From positions 248,001 to 312,000 of the forward strand of contig CANKYZ010000003.1 of the NCBI GenBank assembly GCA_947488325.1: a stretch of 64,000 bases of DNA, in the 5' to 3' direction. The notes under the pieces were generated by a model, which was given only the letters and a program-made list of their open reading frames with translations, was not told the DNA's origin and ran no database searches. The translations under genes and the position numbers were made by a program. The stretch comes from an uncultured Erythrobacter sp. (lineage in GTDB: Bacteria > Pseudomonadota > Alphaproteobacteria > Sphingomonadales > Sphingomonadaceae). Shown piece after piece: positions 19,188 to 26,439 of the stretch. Every line of letters begins with the position of its first letter. Within the stretch, counting starts at the first letter, position 1.

Positions 19188-19696
19188 TTCTTCGCTCCCT
19201 TTGCTTTGGCCTTAGCTTCCGCTTCCGCCATCAATTTCTTGCAAGTCACCTGTGCGCCGCGGAAACTGTAGTCCATCTGCGCGAGCTGAACCGGATTCCA
19301 AACGAAGAAGAACTCACCAGCACCTTGAAAATACAAGGAATCGTCGATCATGCCGAGCTCTTTGAGATGATCGGGCAGGACAAAACGGCCACTGTCATCA
19401 AACGGCAGTTGTTCAAACTGGAACAATTGACCAGCACGCACGTCACGATCAAAATCGTTGAGCTTTAGGCGGATGGCGCGCTCTTCTTCGCGGTCTAATT
19501 GCTGGTGGAGCTTGTCGATCCGCGAAAGACCAAATCCAACCAGGCATTTGAAACGTTCATGCCCAACCAGACACAGGGTCTTACTCCCGCCCGAGGCTTC
19601 CTTCACCGCTTTGCGAAAGGCCGGGGGCAGGACAAAGCGGCCCTTATCGCCAACTGGCGAATAGGCTTGTCCATTATATGTCCCTAGCGTTGACAC
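19184..19696 (-). CDS. mraZ: Transcriptional regulator / division protein MraZ
   Basis: First gene of the dcw cluster. In other bacteria MraZ forms a ring and represses its own dcw operon by binding repeats just upstream. Two AbrB-like swapped-hairpin halves are visible: [20 protein letters not shown] near the N-terminus and [19 protein letters not shown] in the middle. The C-terminus is Lys/Ala-rich. The start is uncertain. I give the GTG at 19696 (170 residues, GGGA about 6-7 nt upstream). A TTG at 19708 is also in frame but has AGAGGGG almost touching it. No ATG is available. Confidence 0.92.
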   Translation of the reverse strand: MSTLGTYNGQAYSPVGDKGRFVLPPAFRKAVKEASGGSKTLCLVGHERFKCLVGFGLSRIDKLHQQLDREEERAIRLKLNDFDRDVRAGQLFQFEQLPFDDSGRFVLPDHLKELGMIDDSLYFQGAGEFFFVWNPVQLAQMDYSFRGAQVTCKKLMAEAEAKAKAKGAKK

Positions 19697-20107
19697 GCGC
19701 GTTCCCAATCCCCTCTGCCAGCATCCCAGCCAGCCGACCTAATCCCTACAAACACTGCCAAATCCCACGACCTCCCCGTCGCCGAACCCGTGCAAACGGG
19801 GGCGGCGCACCAACCGAAATGGCTGACGCGAGGCAAACAGGCATGTTTGATAGAACCCGGTAATATCCGGGAAGCGCGTTGGTGACTAGGGTTTTTCTAG
19901 GAAAATCACGGGATTAAACGGTAAACAATTGATTTACATTGATTTTGATATGGTAAATTTTTGTGTGTAGAACTGGTTGGAGCCCGAATGTCCTGCAATA
20001 TGCCGTGCCAGAACGCTGTAAACTGGTCGATTTCTGGCAAATCCCCACACGAGTCTCTGTGGAACAACCCGCTCGCCGTCACTCACCCGCAATTTCCCCA
20101 AATGTAT
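19697..20107 (-). promoter_or_regulatory. mraZ/dcw leader and promoter region (411 bp without a gene)
   Basis: No convincing ORF. The part next to mraZ (19707-19766) carries four GGGAT motifs on the minus strand. Further upstream are two small hairpins (CCCGT-GCAA-ACGGG, 19787-19800; CCCGG-6 nt-CCGGG, 19856-19871) and an AT-rich tract (about 19910-19970) with the imperfect palindrome GTAAACAATTGATTTAC. The AT-rich tract is the likely dcw promoter zone, but I cannot assign -35 and -10 elements. The far end (20000-20107) shows nothing notable and holds the 3' flank of the lipoprotein gene. Confidence 0.45.
19707..19766 (-). repeat. Four GGGAT repeats upstream of mraZ, candidate MraZ operator
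   Basis: GGGATT occurs at 19707-19712, 19741-19746 and 19761-19766, and GGGAT at 19723-19727 (minus strand); the spacing is 15-20 bp. Known MraZ sites are short TGGG-type repeats just upstream of mraZ, usually 10 bp apart. Two of these four read TGGGA. The spacing differs from the described boxes, so this is a candidate only. Confidence 0.35.
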
Positions 20108-20914
20108 TCATGGGAAGGCCGACCGTAGGAATGCGATCACATCCTCCCCATCTGTTCCAGCAAATTGCACATCTTCGAACATAGCGGCATCGGCAAGCAA
20201 TGTTACCTGCCCTTGGCCCACTTGGCATCGAGCCAATTCGCGTCCTTGGGACAATTCGCACTCTCCGGCGCCTTCATCGAGCAACTGAATATTCCCGCCC
20301 AGAAAGGTCGTGATCTCACCATGCGGCAATTGAACCGTCTGCGGGCTGTCAAACGCGCCTTCATCAACGGTAATTTTCATACCCCAGCGCTCTATCACTG
20401 GCGGGATTAGTGCGGTGTCCGTCGGGCGCCGGGGATCGCCGAGCGCCATATCGTATTCTCCGGTTAAAAGCGGATCGAGTGCTATCAAGAGATGCCCTCC
20501 GCGCTGTACCCAATCATCCAATGCAACATTGTCGGCTGGCGAAAGACCGCGAGGTTGGATCACAGCAATTCGGTTCAACCCGGAAAGCGGATCGGTTTCA
20601 CGAACGTCTTCACTCAATCCCGGTATCGGTGAAAGTGTATCGAGCAAGACAAGCTTATGATCACGTTCAAATAAGGCCCGCTGCCAGGGGATTTTCGCCT
20701 CACCTCCGGCAATGGCAGCAAAGTCAGCGCCCAGCGGCCAATATAGCGGCAGGCTGGTCATCAGGCCCAGCTTCGGTAAATTACTGGTTGGAGTGGGTTT
20801 GACTTCGATTATCTCTGATTCAACTGGTGCGCTGTCACATCCGCCAAGCGCCGCAGTGAGATACAGAAGCACGGCCAATCCCATAGCGGAGCCAGTCCTA
20901 GGGTGCGACATCAT
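20108..20914 (-). CDS. Lipoprotein, possibly related to GldG/DUF4350-type ABC-auxiliary proteins
   Basis: 268-residue product from the first of two adjacent ATGs at 20914/20911. The N-terminus is a lipoprotein signal (AMGLAVLLYLTAALGGC), so the protein should be lipid-anchored at Cys in the periplasm. The body (LPLYWPLGADF..., then DDWVQRGGHLLIALDPLLTG) recalls the GldG / DUF4350 auxiliary domain found beside some ABC exporters, a weak family guess from memory. The frame is open to 21046, but that would bury the signal peptide and overlap the upstream gene far more. It overlaps the end of the 135-residue membrane protein gene by 17 nt, indicating one transcript. No ABC transporter gene is nearby. 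Confidence 0.65.
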   Translation of the reverse strand: MMSHPRTGSAMGLAVLLYLTAALGGCDSAPVESEIIEVKPTPTSNLPKLGLMTSLPLYWPLGADFAAIAGGEAKIPWQRALFERDHKLVLLDTLSPIPGLSEDVRETDPLSGLNRIAVIQPRGLSPADNVALDDWVQRGGHLLIALDPLLTGEYDMALGDPRRPTDTALIPPVIERWGMKITVDEGAFDSPQTVQLPHGEITTFLGGNIQLLDEGAGECELSQGRELARCQVGQGQVTLLADAAMFEDVQFAGTDGEDVIAFLRSAFP

Positions 20915-21305
20915 CGCCGGTTGGTTCGGAATCTTCGACACGCACTGACGGAGCGTCTTGCAGATCATCGCTCGCTCCCGTCGCGGGATCAGGGCTCGGT
21001 TCCACCGGAATTTCCGGCACAATTCCTGCATCGGCCAACGGATCACGCTGCGGAGCCGCTGCTGTCGGTTCGGTTGTAGGCGCGGCTTCTGGCACGGAGC
21101 TTTCTTCAGTCAAATCCGCCTGATTGCCAAGAATACTGGCAAGGCCCACCAGCAATACCATGGAGCCAATTCCGAACAGGCCCACTTGCAGGCGCTGCGT
21201 TGCTTCGGTCTTTGTCCCGCCAAGCGGCGCGCCGTCAGGCGCAGCCTCGTCTTGGCCTGGATTGGTATATTTTCTTACACGTTTGGAAAATTTGCCGCCG
21301 GTCAT
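20898..21305 (-). CDS. Small single-span membrane protein of unknown function
   Basis: 135 residues with a basic cytoplasmic N-terminus (KFSKRVRKY), one hydrophobic span near 42-60 (LQVGLFGIGSMVLLVGLASI) and an acidic, Pro/Ala/Glu-rich periplasmic tail with no recognisable fold. The ATG is at 21305, 35 nt after the cysteine synthase stop. The 3' end overlaps the lipoprotein gene. The composition suggests a flexible anchor or spacer protein, perhaps a partner of that lipoprotein. I do not recognise a family. Confidence 0.6.
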   Translation of the reverse strand: MTGGKFSKRVRKYTNPGQDEAAPDGAPLGGTKTEATQRLQVGLFGIGSMVLLVGLASILGNQADLTEESSVPEAAPTTEPTAAAPQRDPLADAGIVPEIPVEPSPDPATGASDDLQDAPSVRVEDSEPTGDDVAP

Positions 21306-21340
21306 ACAATCAGCCTAGCGCCCTCAATCTAGCCTGTCGA

Positions 21341-22363
21341 TTAATCGCTTGGGCTTTGGTCCAACCAATCAAACACAGGCAGCCCTTTCGCGGCCAGCCA
21401 TTCGCCATTGTAGAGCGTGGAGAGATAGCGAAACCCGGTGTCGCAGAGAATGGTCGCAACTTGCGGGTTCTCGCGCCCTTCGACGACCAATTGTTTACCC
21501 AGCGCAATCGCACCGGCAACATTGATTCCTGAGGATAGGCCCAAGCAGAGCCCCTCTTCGCGCAGCAATTGTTTGACCCAGATCAGCCCTTCCTCATCAG
21601 AAATGCGGAATTGCGTGTCTATCGGAGCGCCTTCCAAATTGGCGGTTATTCGCCCTTGCCCGATACCCTCAGCAACAGAAGAGCCCTCGCCCTTCAGTTC
21701 GCCATTTGCGTAATAATTGTACAGCGCCGCACCATGCGGGTCCGTTAATGCAATGCGCACATTCGGATTTTTCTCTTTCAAACCCATGCCGACGCCAGCG
21801 ATCGTTCCACCCGTCCCCGCCGCGCAAGTAAAGCCGTCAATCTTACCGCTGGTTTGCTCCCACAGCTCATTCGCCGTGGTTTCAATATGGGCACGGCGAT
21901 TGGCGGTGTTGTCAAACTGACCCGCCCAGATCGCGCCCTCCATCTCTTCTGCCATCCGGCGGGAGACATGCTGGAAATGGCACGGATCGGCATATTTGGT
22001 CGGCGGGACCAGTTCCAACCGCGCGCCCAAAGCGCGCAGCGTGTCCATTTTTTCCTTGGACTGATTGTCCGGCATGACGATAATCGTCCTATAGCCAAGC
22101 GCATTAGCCACAAGCGCAATGCCAATGCCTGTATTGCCCGCGGTGCCTTCGATAACCGTGCCGCCTGCTTTCAGGTCGCCGCGCTCTTCGGCATCGCGGA
22201 TCATATAAAGCGCCGCGCGATCCTTCACGCTGGAGCCCGGATTGGCAAATTCACACTTACCCCAAATATCGCAGCCCGCTGCCTCGCTCGCGCCGGTAAG
22301 ACGCACAAGCGGGGTGTTGCCAATCAGGGCGAGCGTGTCGCCAATAGGTTGAGTGATGTTCAT
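21341..22363 (-). CDS. cysK: Cysteine synthase A (O-acetylserine sulfhydrylase)
   Basis: PLP enzyme converting O-acetylserine and sulfide to cysteine in the cytoplasm. 340 residues. Visible features: IGNTPLVRL, the PLP lysine in NPGSSVKDRAA (K47), the substrate loop EGTAGNTGIGIA, the phosphate-binding loop AAGTGGTIAGVG and SSGINVAGAIALGKQL toward the C-terminus. TAGNTG replaces the more common TSGNTG. Cystathionine beta-synthase-like relatives share the fold, but no CBS domain or haem segment is present. First gene of a probable three-gene minus-strand unit; the ATG at 22363 lacks a clear Shine-Dalgarno sequence. Confidence 0.9.
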   Translation of the reverse strand: MNITQPIGDTLALIGNTPLVRLTGASEAAGCDIWGKCEFANPGSSVKDRAALYMIRDAEERGDLKAGGTVIEGTAGNTGIGIALVANALGYRTIIVMPDNQSKEKMDTLRALGARLELVPPTKYADPCHFQHVSRRMAEEMEGAIWAGQFDNTANRRAHIETTANELWEQTSGKIDGFTCAAGTGGTIAGVGMGLKEKNPNVRIALTDPHGAALYNYYANGELKGEGSSVAEGIGQGRITANLEGAPIDTQFRISDEEGLIWVKQLLREEGLCLGLSSGINVAGAIALGKQLVVEGRENPQVATILCDTGFRYLSTLYNGEWLAAKGLPVFDWLDQSPSD

Positions 22364-22551
22364 GAAATGCGATTTAGGCGCTTAAGGCTTGCCCATCAAT
22401 GCAGAACGGCTTTTGCGCACCATAAGCTGGCTATCACAAATCGACTTCACCGCAGCCGCAAGCCCGACAGGGCGCCCGTAGCGATGCGGCCTTCAGATCG
22501 TAAAAGCGAGGGAATCGCTCCCCAAGATGGGAGTGCGTAAACCAAAATCCA

Positions 22552-22869
22552 TCAATCTTCGGGAGCAATCGTTACCTTTAGCCCATCAAGCTCTGCAGTA
22601 AGCGGGATCTGGCACGAAAGGCGCGAACCTTCTTTACGGTGATCGGAGGATTCAAGCAGGTCATCCTCGTCTTCACTCATAGCGGGCAGAGAAGCATTTG
22701 TGCTATCATCAACGACGATATGGCATGTCGCGCATGAACAGCATCCGCCACACAGCGCCAGCAGTTCATCAAAGCCATTGTCACGGATGGCTTCCATTAC
22801 TGTCAGACCATCTTCAACATCGATTTCGCTCGTCTCGCCTTCGCGATTGGTGACGACCAGCTTTGGCAT
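22552..22869 (-). CDS. Adrenodoxin-type 2Fe-2S ferredoxin
   Basis: Soluble electron carrier. The four cluster ligands are C40, C46, C49 and C86 (C-x5-C-x2-C-x36-C), the vertebrate/bacterial adrenodoxin pattern, in [18 protein letters not shown] and [10 protein letters not shown]. Such ferredoxins usually serve cytochrome P450s or Fe-S assembly. No partner gene is adjacent, so the redox partner is unknown. The ATG at 22869 ([12 protein letters not shown], 105 residues) is chosen over an in-frame TTG at 22896, as it matches the family N-terminus and has AGGA-type purines upstream. Confidence 0.93.
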   Translation of the reverse strand: MPKLVVTNREGETSEIDVEDGLTVMEAIRDNGFDELLALCGGCCSCATCHIVVDDSTNASLPAMSEDEDDLLESSDHRKEGSRLSCQIPLTAELDGLKVTIAPED

Positions 22870-23000
22870 GGGCTTTCCTGTCCTCTTTAAATGCAATTGA
22901 GCGCAAAGCGTGTTTGCCCTGAGCGCTTGGATAAAATCGAAAGCGAGCTAGGACGTTCCTGCAAACAAAACAAGACTTGGACTAGATAAGGGAATTGATA

Positions 23001-23618
23001 GTGGGATTGACCGCAGAGATCATTCGCCGGGAAATGGATGCGGTGGCCAGCAAAGATGCCCGGGTTGCAGATGAGCTTGTACGCATCGGCTATCCCGAGC
23101 CGCGCCTGCGTGATCGGGGCTATAAAACTCTACTGCGCACGATTGTCGGCCAACAGGTTTCCGTCGCTGCGGCGACATCCATGTGGAATAAACTGATGTT
23201 GGAGATAGGCGAGGATTTCACCCCTGGCTGCATCTTGAGCCGCGATTTCGATACGCTGCGGGCCTGCGGATTATCGCGGCAAAAACAGGGCTATGCGCGA
23301 TCTTTGTGTGAATTGATCGATGCGGGCGAGCTCGATTTTGAGGCTTTGCCAGCCGATGACGAAGCCGCAATTGAGGAGCTTACGCGGATCAAGGGGATTG
23401 GGCGTTGGTCAGCGGAAATCTACCTGCTGTTTGCCGAAGGACGCACCGACATTTGGCCTGCTGGCGATCTGGCCGTGCAAGAAGGCGTCAAACGTTTGAT
23501 CGGCATGGAGGAACGGCCCAGAGAGAAAGAAACCCGCGAAATCGGAGAGCGCTGGTCACCGCATCGCGGGGCGATGGCGATCTTTACCTGGCACTTTTAC
23601 GCAAACCCGGCATTATAG
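23001..23618 (+). CDS. DNA-3-methyladenine glycosylase II family protein (AlkA-like, HhH-GPD)
   Basis: Base-excision repair glycosylase removing alkylated purines. 205 residues, the size of the compact bacterial forms that lack the AlkA N-terminal domain. It has the N-terminal helical part with TLLRTIVGQQVSVAAATSMW, the helix-hairpin-helix LTRIKGIGRWSAEIYLL, and the catalytic Asp in WPAGDLAVQEGV. The GTG at 23001 is preferred, as AAGGGA lies 7-8 nt upstream; a TTG at 22995 is also in frame. It converges with the outer-membrane barrel gene, the stops being 42 nt apart. Confidence 0.9.
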   Translation: MGLTAEIIRREMDAVASKDARVADELVRIGYPEPRLRDRGYKTLLRTIVGQQVSVAAATSMWNKLMLEIGEDFTPGCILSRDFDTLRACGLSRQKQGYARSLCELIDAGELDFEALPADDEAAIEELTRIKGIGRWSAEIYLLFAEGRTDIWPAGDLAVQEGVKRLIGMEERPREKETREIGERWSPHRGAMAIFTWHFYANPAL

Positions 23619-23660
23619 AATAACCCTCTGGTTTAAGGTGCCTACAGCTGCAAACCGGTT

Positions 23661-24584
23661 CTAGTCTAACTTTAGACGAATTCCGATTTGACCGAGCACG
23701 CCTGAAAAATCGCGGGTTGGAATGTTTGATGCGTGTTCAATATAACCCAGCTCGGCAAAGCCTATGATGTTATCCGTAAGACTGCGCTCCAAACCGCCGC
23801 TGACGCGCCAGACATCGTCATCGCGTGCGGTTGGAAATGTCGCGCTGAACGGGTCTTTGTAATCTCTGTTGAGGTAAGATACCCGGCCAAAGCCGACGAA
23901 ATCTCCGCCAAGCGGCGTTCGTCCGGTTACACGCGCTCCAATCCCCTGAAAACTGAAACGGTTGTCTTCCGCATCGACATCCAAGAAATTGGCGGCAACG
24001 CTGATTGACGAATTGCTGCCAGCGGGGCGGTATGTGTGCCGCAATTCCCCCAGCAACTCTGTCTGATCGAATCCGGTAAAGCGTTCCTCACTTTGGTCGC
24101 GATATCCATATCGGAAACGGCCAACCGACGTATGCCCTCTGCCGTGACGATAGATAAGCTGCGTGTCCGCGCGAATGCGGTCATACACCCGCCCTTCATC
24201 ACCAATTACATGGTCAAACGTGCCGCCCAGACGCAGCCGGACGCGACCCGATTCATTAAGCGGAATATCATGACTCGCACCAATGCCAAACGCATAACGA
24301 TTGAGCAGGCTGTCGGTGGGGAATACCTCTGCACCAATCTTGCCAAAAATCCGTGTGTCATCAATCCGGTAACGAGCAAGCAGTTCCCCGCCAATAACAC
24401 CTTCGAGCCGCTCCTGGTCGATGTCGTTCTCGATAATATCGGGCGGTACGACAGAGCGTCCGCCATAGACTTCGAGTTCGAGCGCAAAAGGATCTTCCTG
24501 CGTTTGTGCGATCACGGGCGTTGCATATGCACCAACGATGAAAACGGCGGCGGTGCTGAGAGCAATCCGGGGGAGCATATTCAT
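23661..24584 (-). CDS. Outer-membrane beta-barrel protein of the polysaccharide locus
   Basis: 307 residues with a Sec signal peptide (cleavage near VIAQ|TQED). The rest is mainly alternating beta strands with Gly/Arg/aromatic girdles (GRFRYGYRDQSEERFTGFD, FVGFGRVSYLNRDYKDPF) and a C-terminal strand GQIGIRLKLD typical of barrels. There are no TPR repeats or other periplasmic domain, unlike cellulose exporter BcsC. The start overlaps the glycosyltransferase stop by ATGA, so synthesis is coupled to the synthase. By position it may be the export pore or a surface attachment protein for the polymer. That role is inference, and the exact family is not recognised. Confidence 0.75.
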   Translation of the reverse strand: MNMLPRIALSTAAVFIVGAYATPVIAQTQEDPFALELEVYGGRSVVPPDIIENDIDQERLEGVIGGELLARYRIDDTRIFGKIGAEVFPTDSLLNRYAFGIGASHDIPLNESGRVRLRLGGTFDHVIGDEGRVYDRIRADTQLIYRHGRGHTSVGRFRYGYRDQSEERFTGFDQTELLGELRHTYRPAGSNSSISVAANFLDVDAEDNRFSFQGIGARVTGRTPLGGDFVGFGRVSYLNRDYKDPFSATFPTARDDDVWRVSGGLERSLTDNIIGFAELGYIEHASNIPTRDFSGVLGQIGIRLKLD

Positions 24585-26410
24585 GAGGGGTTCTCCGAAG
24601 CTTTTGGGGCGGGATTGTGCACAACAGGCCGCGCAGACCGCCGGATGCGGATCGAAAGGACAGATTCAAGCGTGTACCAAGCCCGCATTGCACGAAATGC
24701 AAGATATTCAGGCATCGCGAGCAGCGCCCACCATTCCCGATTGATCAATATCGCAAAGACCGCGACCAAAGCTGGCGCTCCCACCAAAACGGCGATGATC
24801 GATTGCCACACCAGGATATTGTCTGTCCCGGTATCCGTAAGCAATTGGAACAATCCAAATATCAGGATGGGTACCATCATCGCCCGTCGCGCCGAATTCA
24901 GTAGCATATACGGCAAAACCAATTTTCCGCGCACACTCAGCGTACGCGAAGCCAAAGCATCCTTTGCACGGGCACTGACATGATAGACGGATCGAAACCA
25001 GCGCATCCTCTGTTCGCGCATATGTGCGACTGTCGCGGGCACCTCAGAAACATAACGCACACGTTGGTCAACGATGGCGCGGTACCCCAACTCCGCAATA
25101 CGAAAGGACATATCTGTATCCTCTCCATTCATTCCAATGGAGAATGGTCCAGCTGCGCGCAGTGCATCCGCACGGTATAGGGCAAACATTCCCGGCACCC
25201 CTATCAGACCCCAAAAGGCGCTCAATGCAGGTGCATAATATCCGTGTTTCAGCAGCACTTCGACCAATCGCGCACGGTCAAACAACCCGCCGCCAGGTGG
25301 CATTGGTATTCCTCCTGCCACTCCGATTTCCGGATCATGAAAGTTCTGCACTGCGAGAGTGATATTGTCAGGATTTATTTGCGTATCGGCATCAATGCGC
25401 AGGATCAGATCATGCTTGGCTTCCTCAACCCCGCGGTTCAGCGCGTGCGCCTTGCCCGCGTTCGCAATATGGATGACGCGCCCTTCAATCGAATTTGCCT
25501 CTTCAATCGCCTTTCGTGCAATATCAGCGGTGTCATCAATTGAGTTGTTATCGAGTATGATCAGCTCCACCAATTCGCCATAAGCGAAAGCCGCTTCATC
25601 AATATGGTGGATCGTTTCCGCAATAATGTGCGCTTCGTTAAAGGCAGGAACTATCACGCTGATCGGGGTGGAATGGTCCTTCGCAGCCGAGATTGCCCGT
25701 TCGATGATCCCAATGATGTAAAGTTGTAGAAATAATAACGGCAAGAACAAAAAAATTCCCGGCCCGACCCCGCCCAGCAGTGTTAGATCGCGCATCTCCT
25801 GAAAAACCGGGCTATCCAACGATCCGACAAAGGCCGAGATAAAGCCGGCAATGGTCGCTGTCGCGAGGAAGCGTAGGAACATCCGTAAATTCTGCTGATT
25901 GCCGGTAACAACACGTTTTTCTTCAGGCATGGCTCCGCGTTCAAGCAGCATCAGTGAAAACAGGCCAAACCCCAACAGGCCCGCCACAATCTGCACGACG
26001 GACAGCGGATAGGGTTCTCCCAATAAAGACAGAAACGCGAAATTCAGCAAATCCAGCACCGCGCAAATCGCCAGAAATCGCAGGATCAGATCGATCGCAA
26101 AGCTGAATCGTGCAACCACAGGGCCCGAACCATATATCGAAAAAGAGATGTAGAATGAAATGATGTATGTGCGAATGGCGATCGAATGTTCGCCAGTATA
26201 GGGAGCGAAGACGTAATCGCGTTGTGGGAACAGCCAATCAACAAAACCCGTCTGAAACACCCAAAGCTGGACCACAGACAGGATACCGAATGTTAACAGC
26301 AATGCCGGCGCCCTGAGGGGGGATACGCTGACAGATAGCCCTTCTGGCTGGCTATCGACCGAACGAAAGTCGACACCTTTACGCACAGAGCTGTTTTTAG
26401 CCGGACTCAT
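24581..26410 (-). CDS. Processive family 2 glycosyltransferase, polysaccharide synthase
   Basis: 609-residue membrane protein. About six hydrophobic spans lie in residues 35-235, the cytoplasmic GT-A domain spans about 248-475, and further spans lie near 490-560. The cellulose/hyaluronan synthase motif set is complete: ILDNNS with Asp287, DAD at 340-342, GEDTD at 429-433 as the catalytic-base region, and QRMRW at 467-471. It should polymerise a beta-linked glycan from a nucleotide sugar and pass it across the inner membrane. It is unlike BcsA in having no C-terminal PilZ domain, so no direct c-di-GMP control is evident. It lies 29 nt after the BcsB-like gene and overlaps the barrel gene. Confidence 0.9.
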   Translation of the reverse strand: MSPAKNSSVRKGVDFRSVDSQPEGLSVSVSPLRAPALLLTFGILSVVQLWVFQTGFVDWLFPQRDYVFAPYTGEHSIAIRTYIISFYISFSIYGSGPVVARFSFAIDLILRFLAICAVLDLLNFAFLSLLGEPYPLSVVQIVAGLLGFGLFSLMLLERGAMPEEKRVVTGNQQNLRMFLRFLATATIAGFISAFVGSLDSPVFQEMRDLTLLGGVGPGIFLFLPLLFLQLYIIGIIERAISAAKDHSTPISVIVPAFNEAHIIAETIHHIDEAAFAYGELVELIILDNNSIDDTADIARKAIEEANSIEGRVIHIANAGKAHALNRGVEEAKHDLILRIDADTQINPDNITLAVQNFHDPEIGVAGGIPMPPGGGLFDRARLVEVLLKHGYYAPALSAFWGLIGVPGMFALYRADALRAAGPFSIGMNGEDTDMSFRIAELGYRAIVDQRVRYVSEVPATVAHMREQRMRWFRSVYHVSARAKDALASRTLSVRGKLVLPYMLLNSARRAMMVPILIFGLFQLLTDTGTDNILVWQSIIAVLVGAPALVAVFAILINREWWALLAMPEYLAFRAMRAWYTLESVLSIRIRRSARPVVHNPAPKASENPS

Positions 26411-26439
26411 GCTAAGAGGCGTTCCATCATGGTCCCGTT

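Noticed and set aside
18468..19271. 267-codon plus-strand frame opposite rsmH
   Set aside because: Antisense to a gene with full RsmH motifs; no start signal or recognisable domain.
23619..23660. Weak hairpin between the glycosylase and barrel stops
   Set aside because: Stem is about 7 bp with a wobble pair and a long loop, and there is no T-run; too weak to call a terminator.
24036..24983. 315-codon plus-strand frame across the barrel and glycosyltransferase genes
   Set aside because: It spans the junction of two well-supported minus-strand genes; its composition is that of a reverse-complement artefact.
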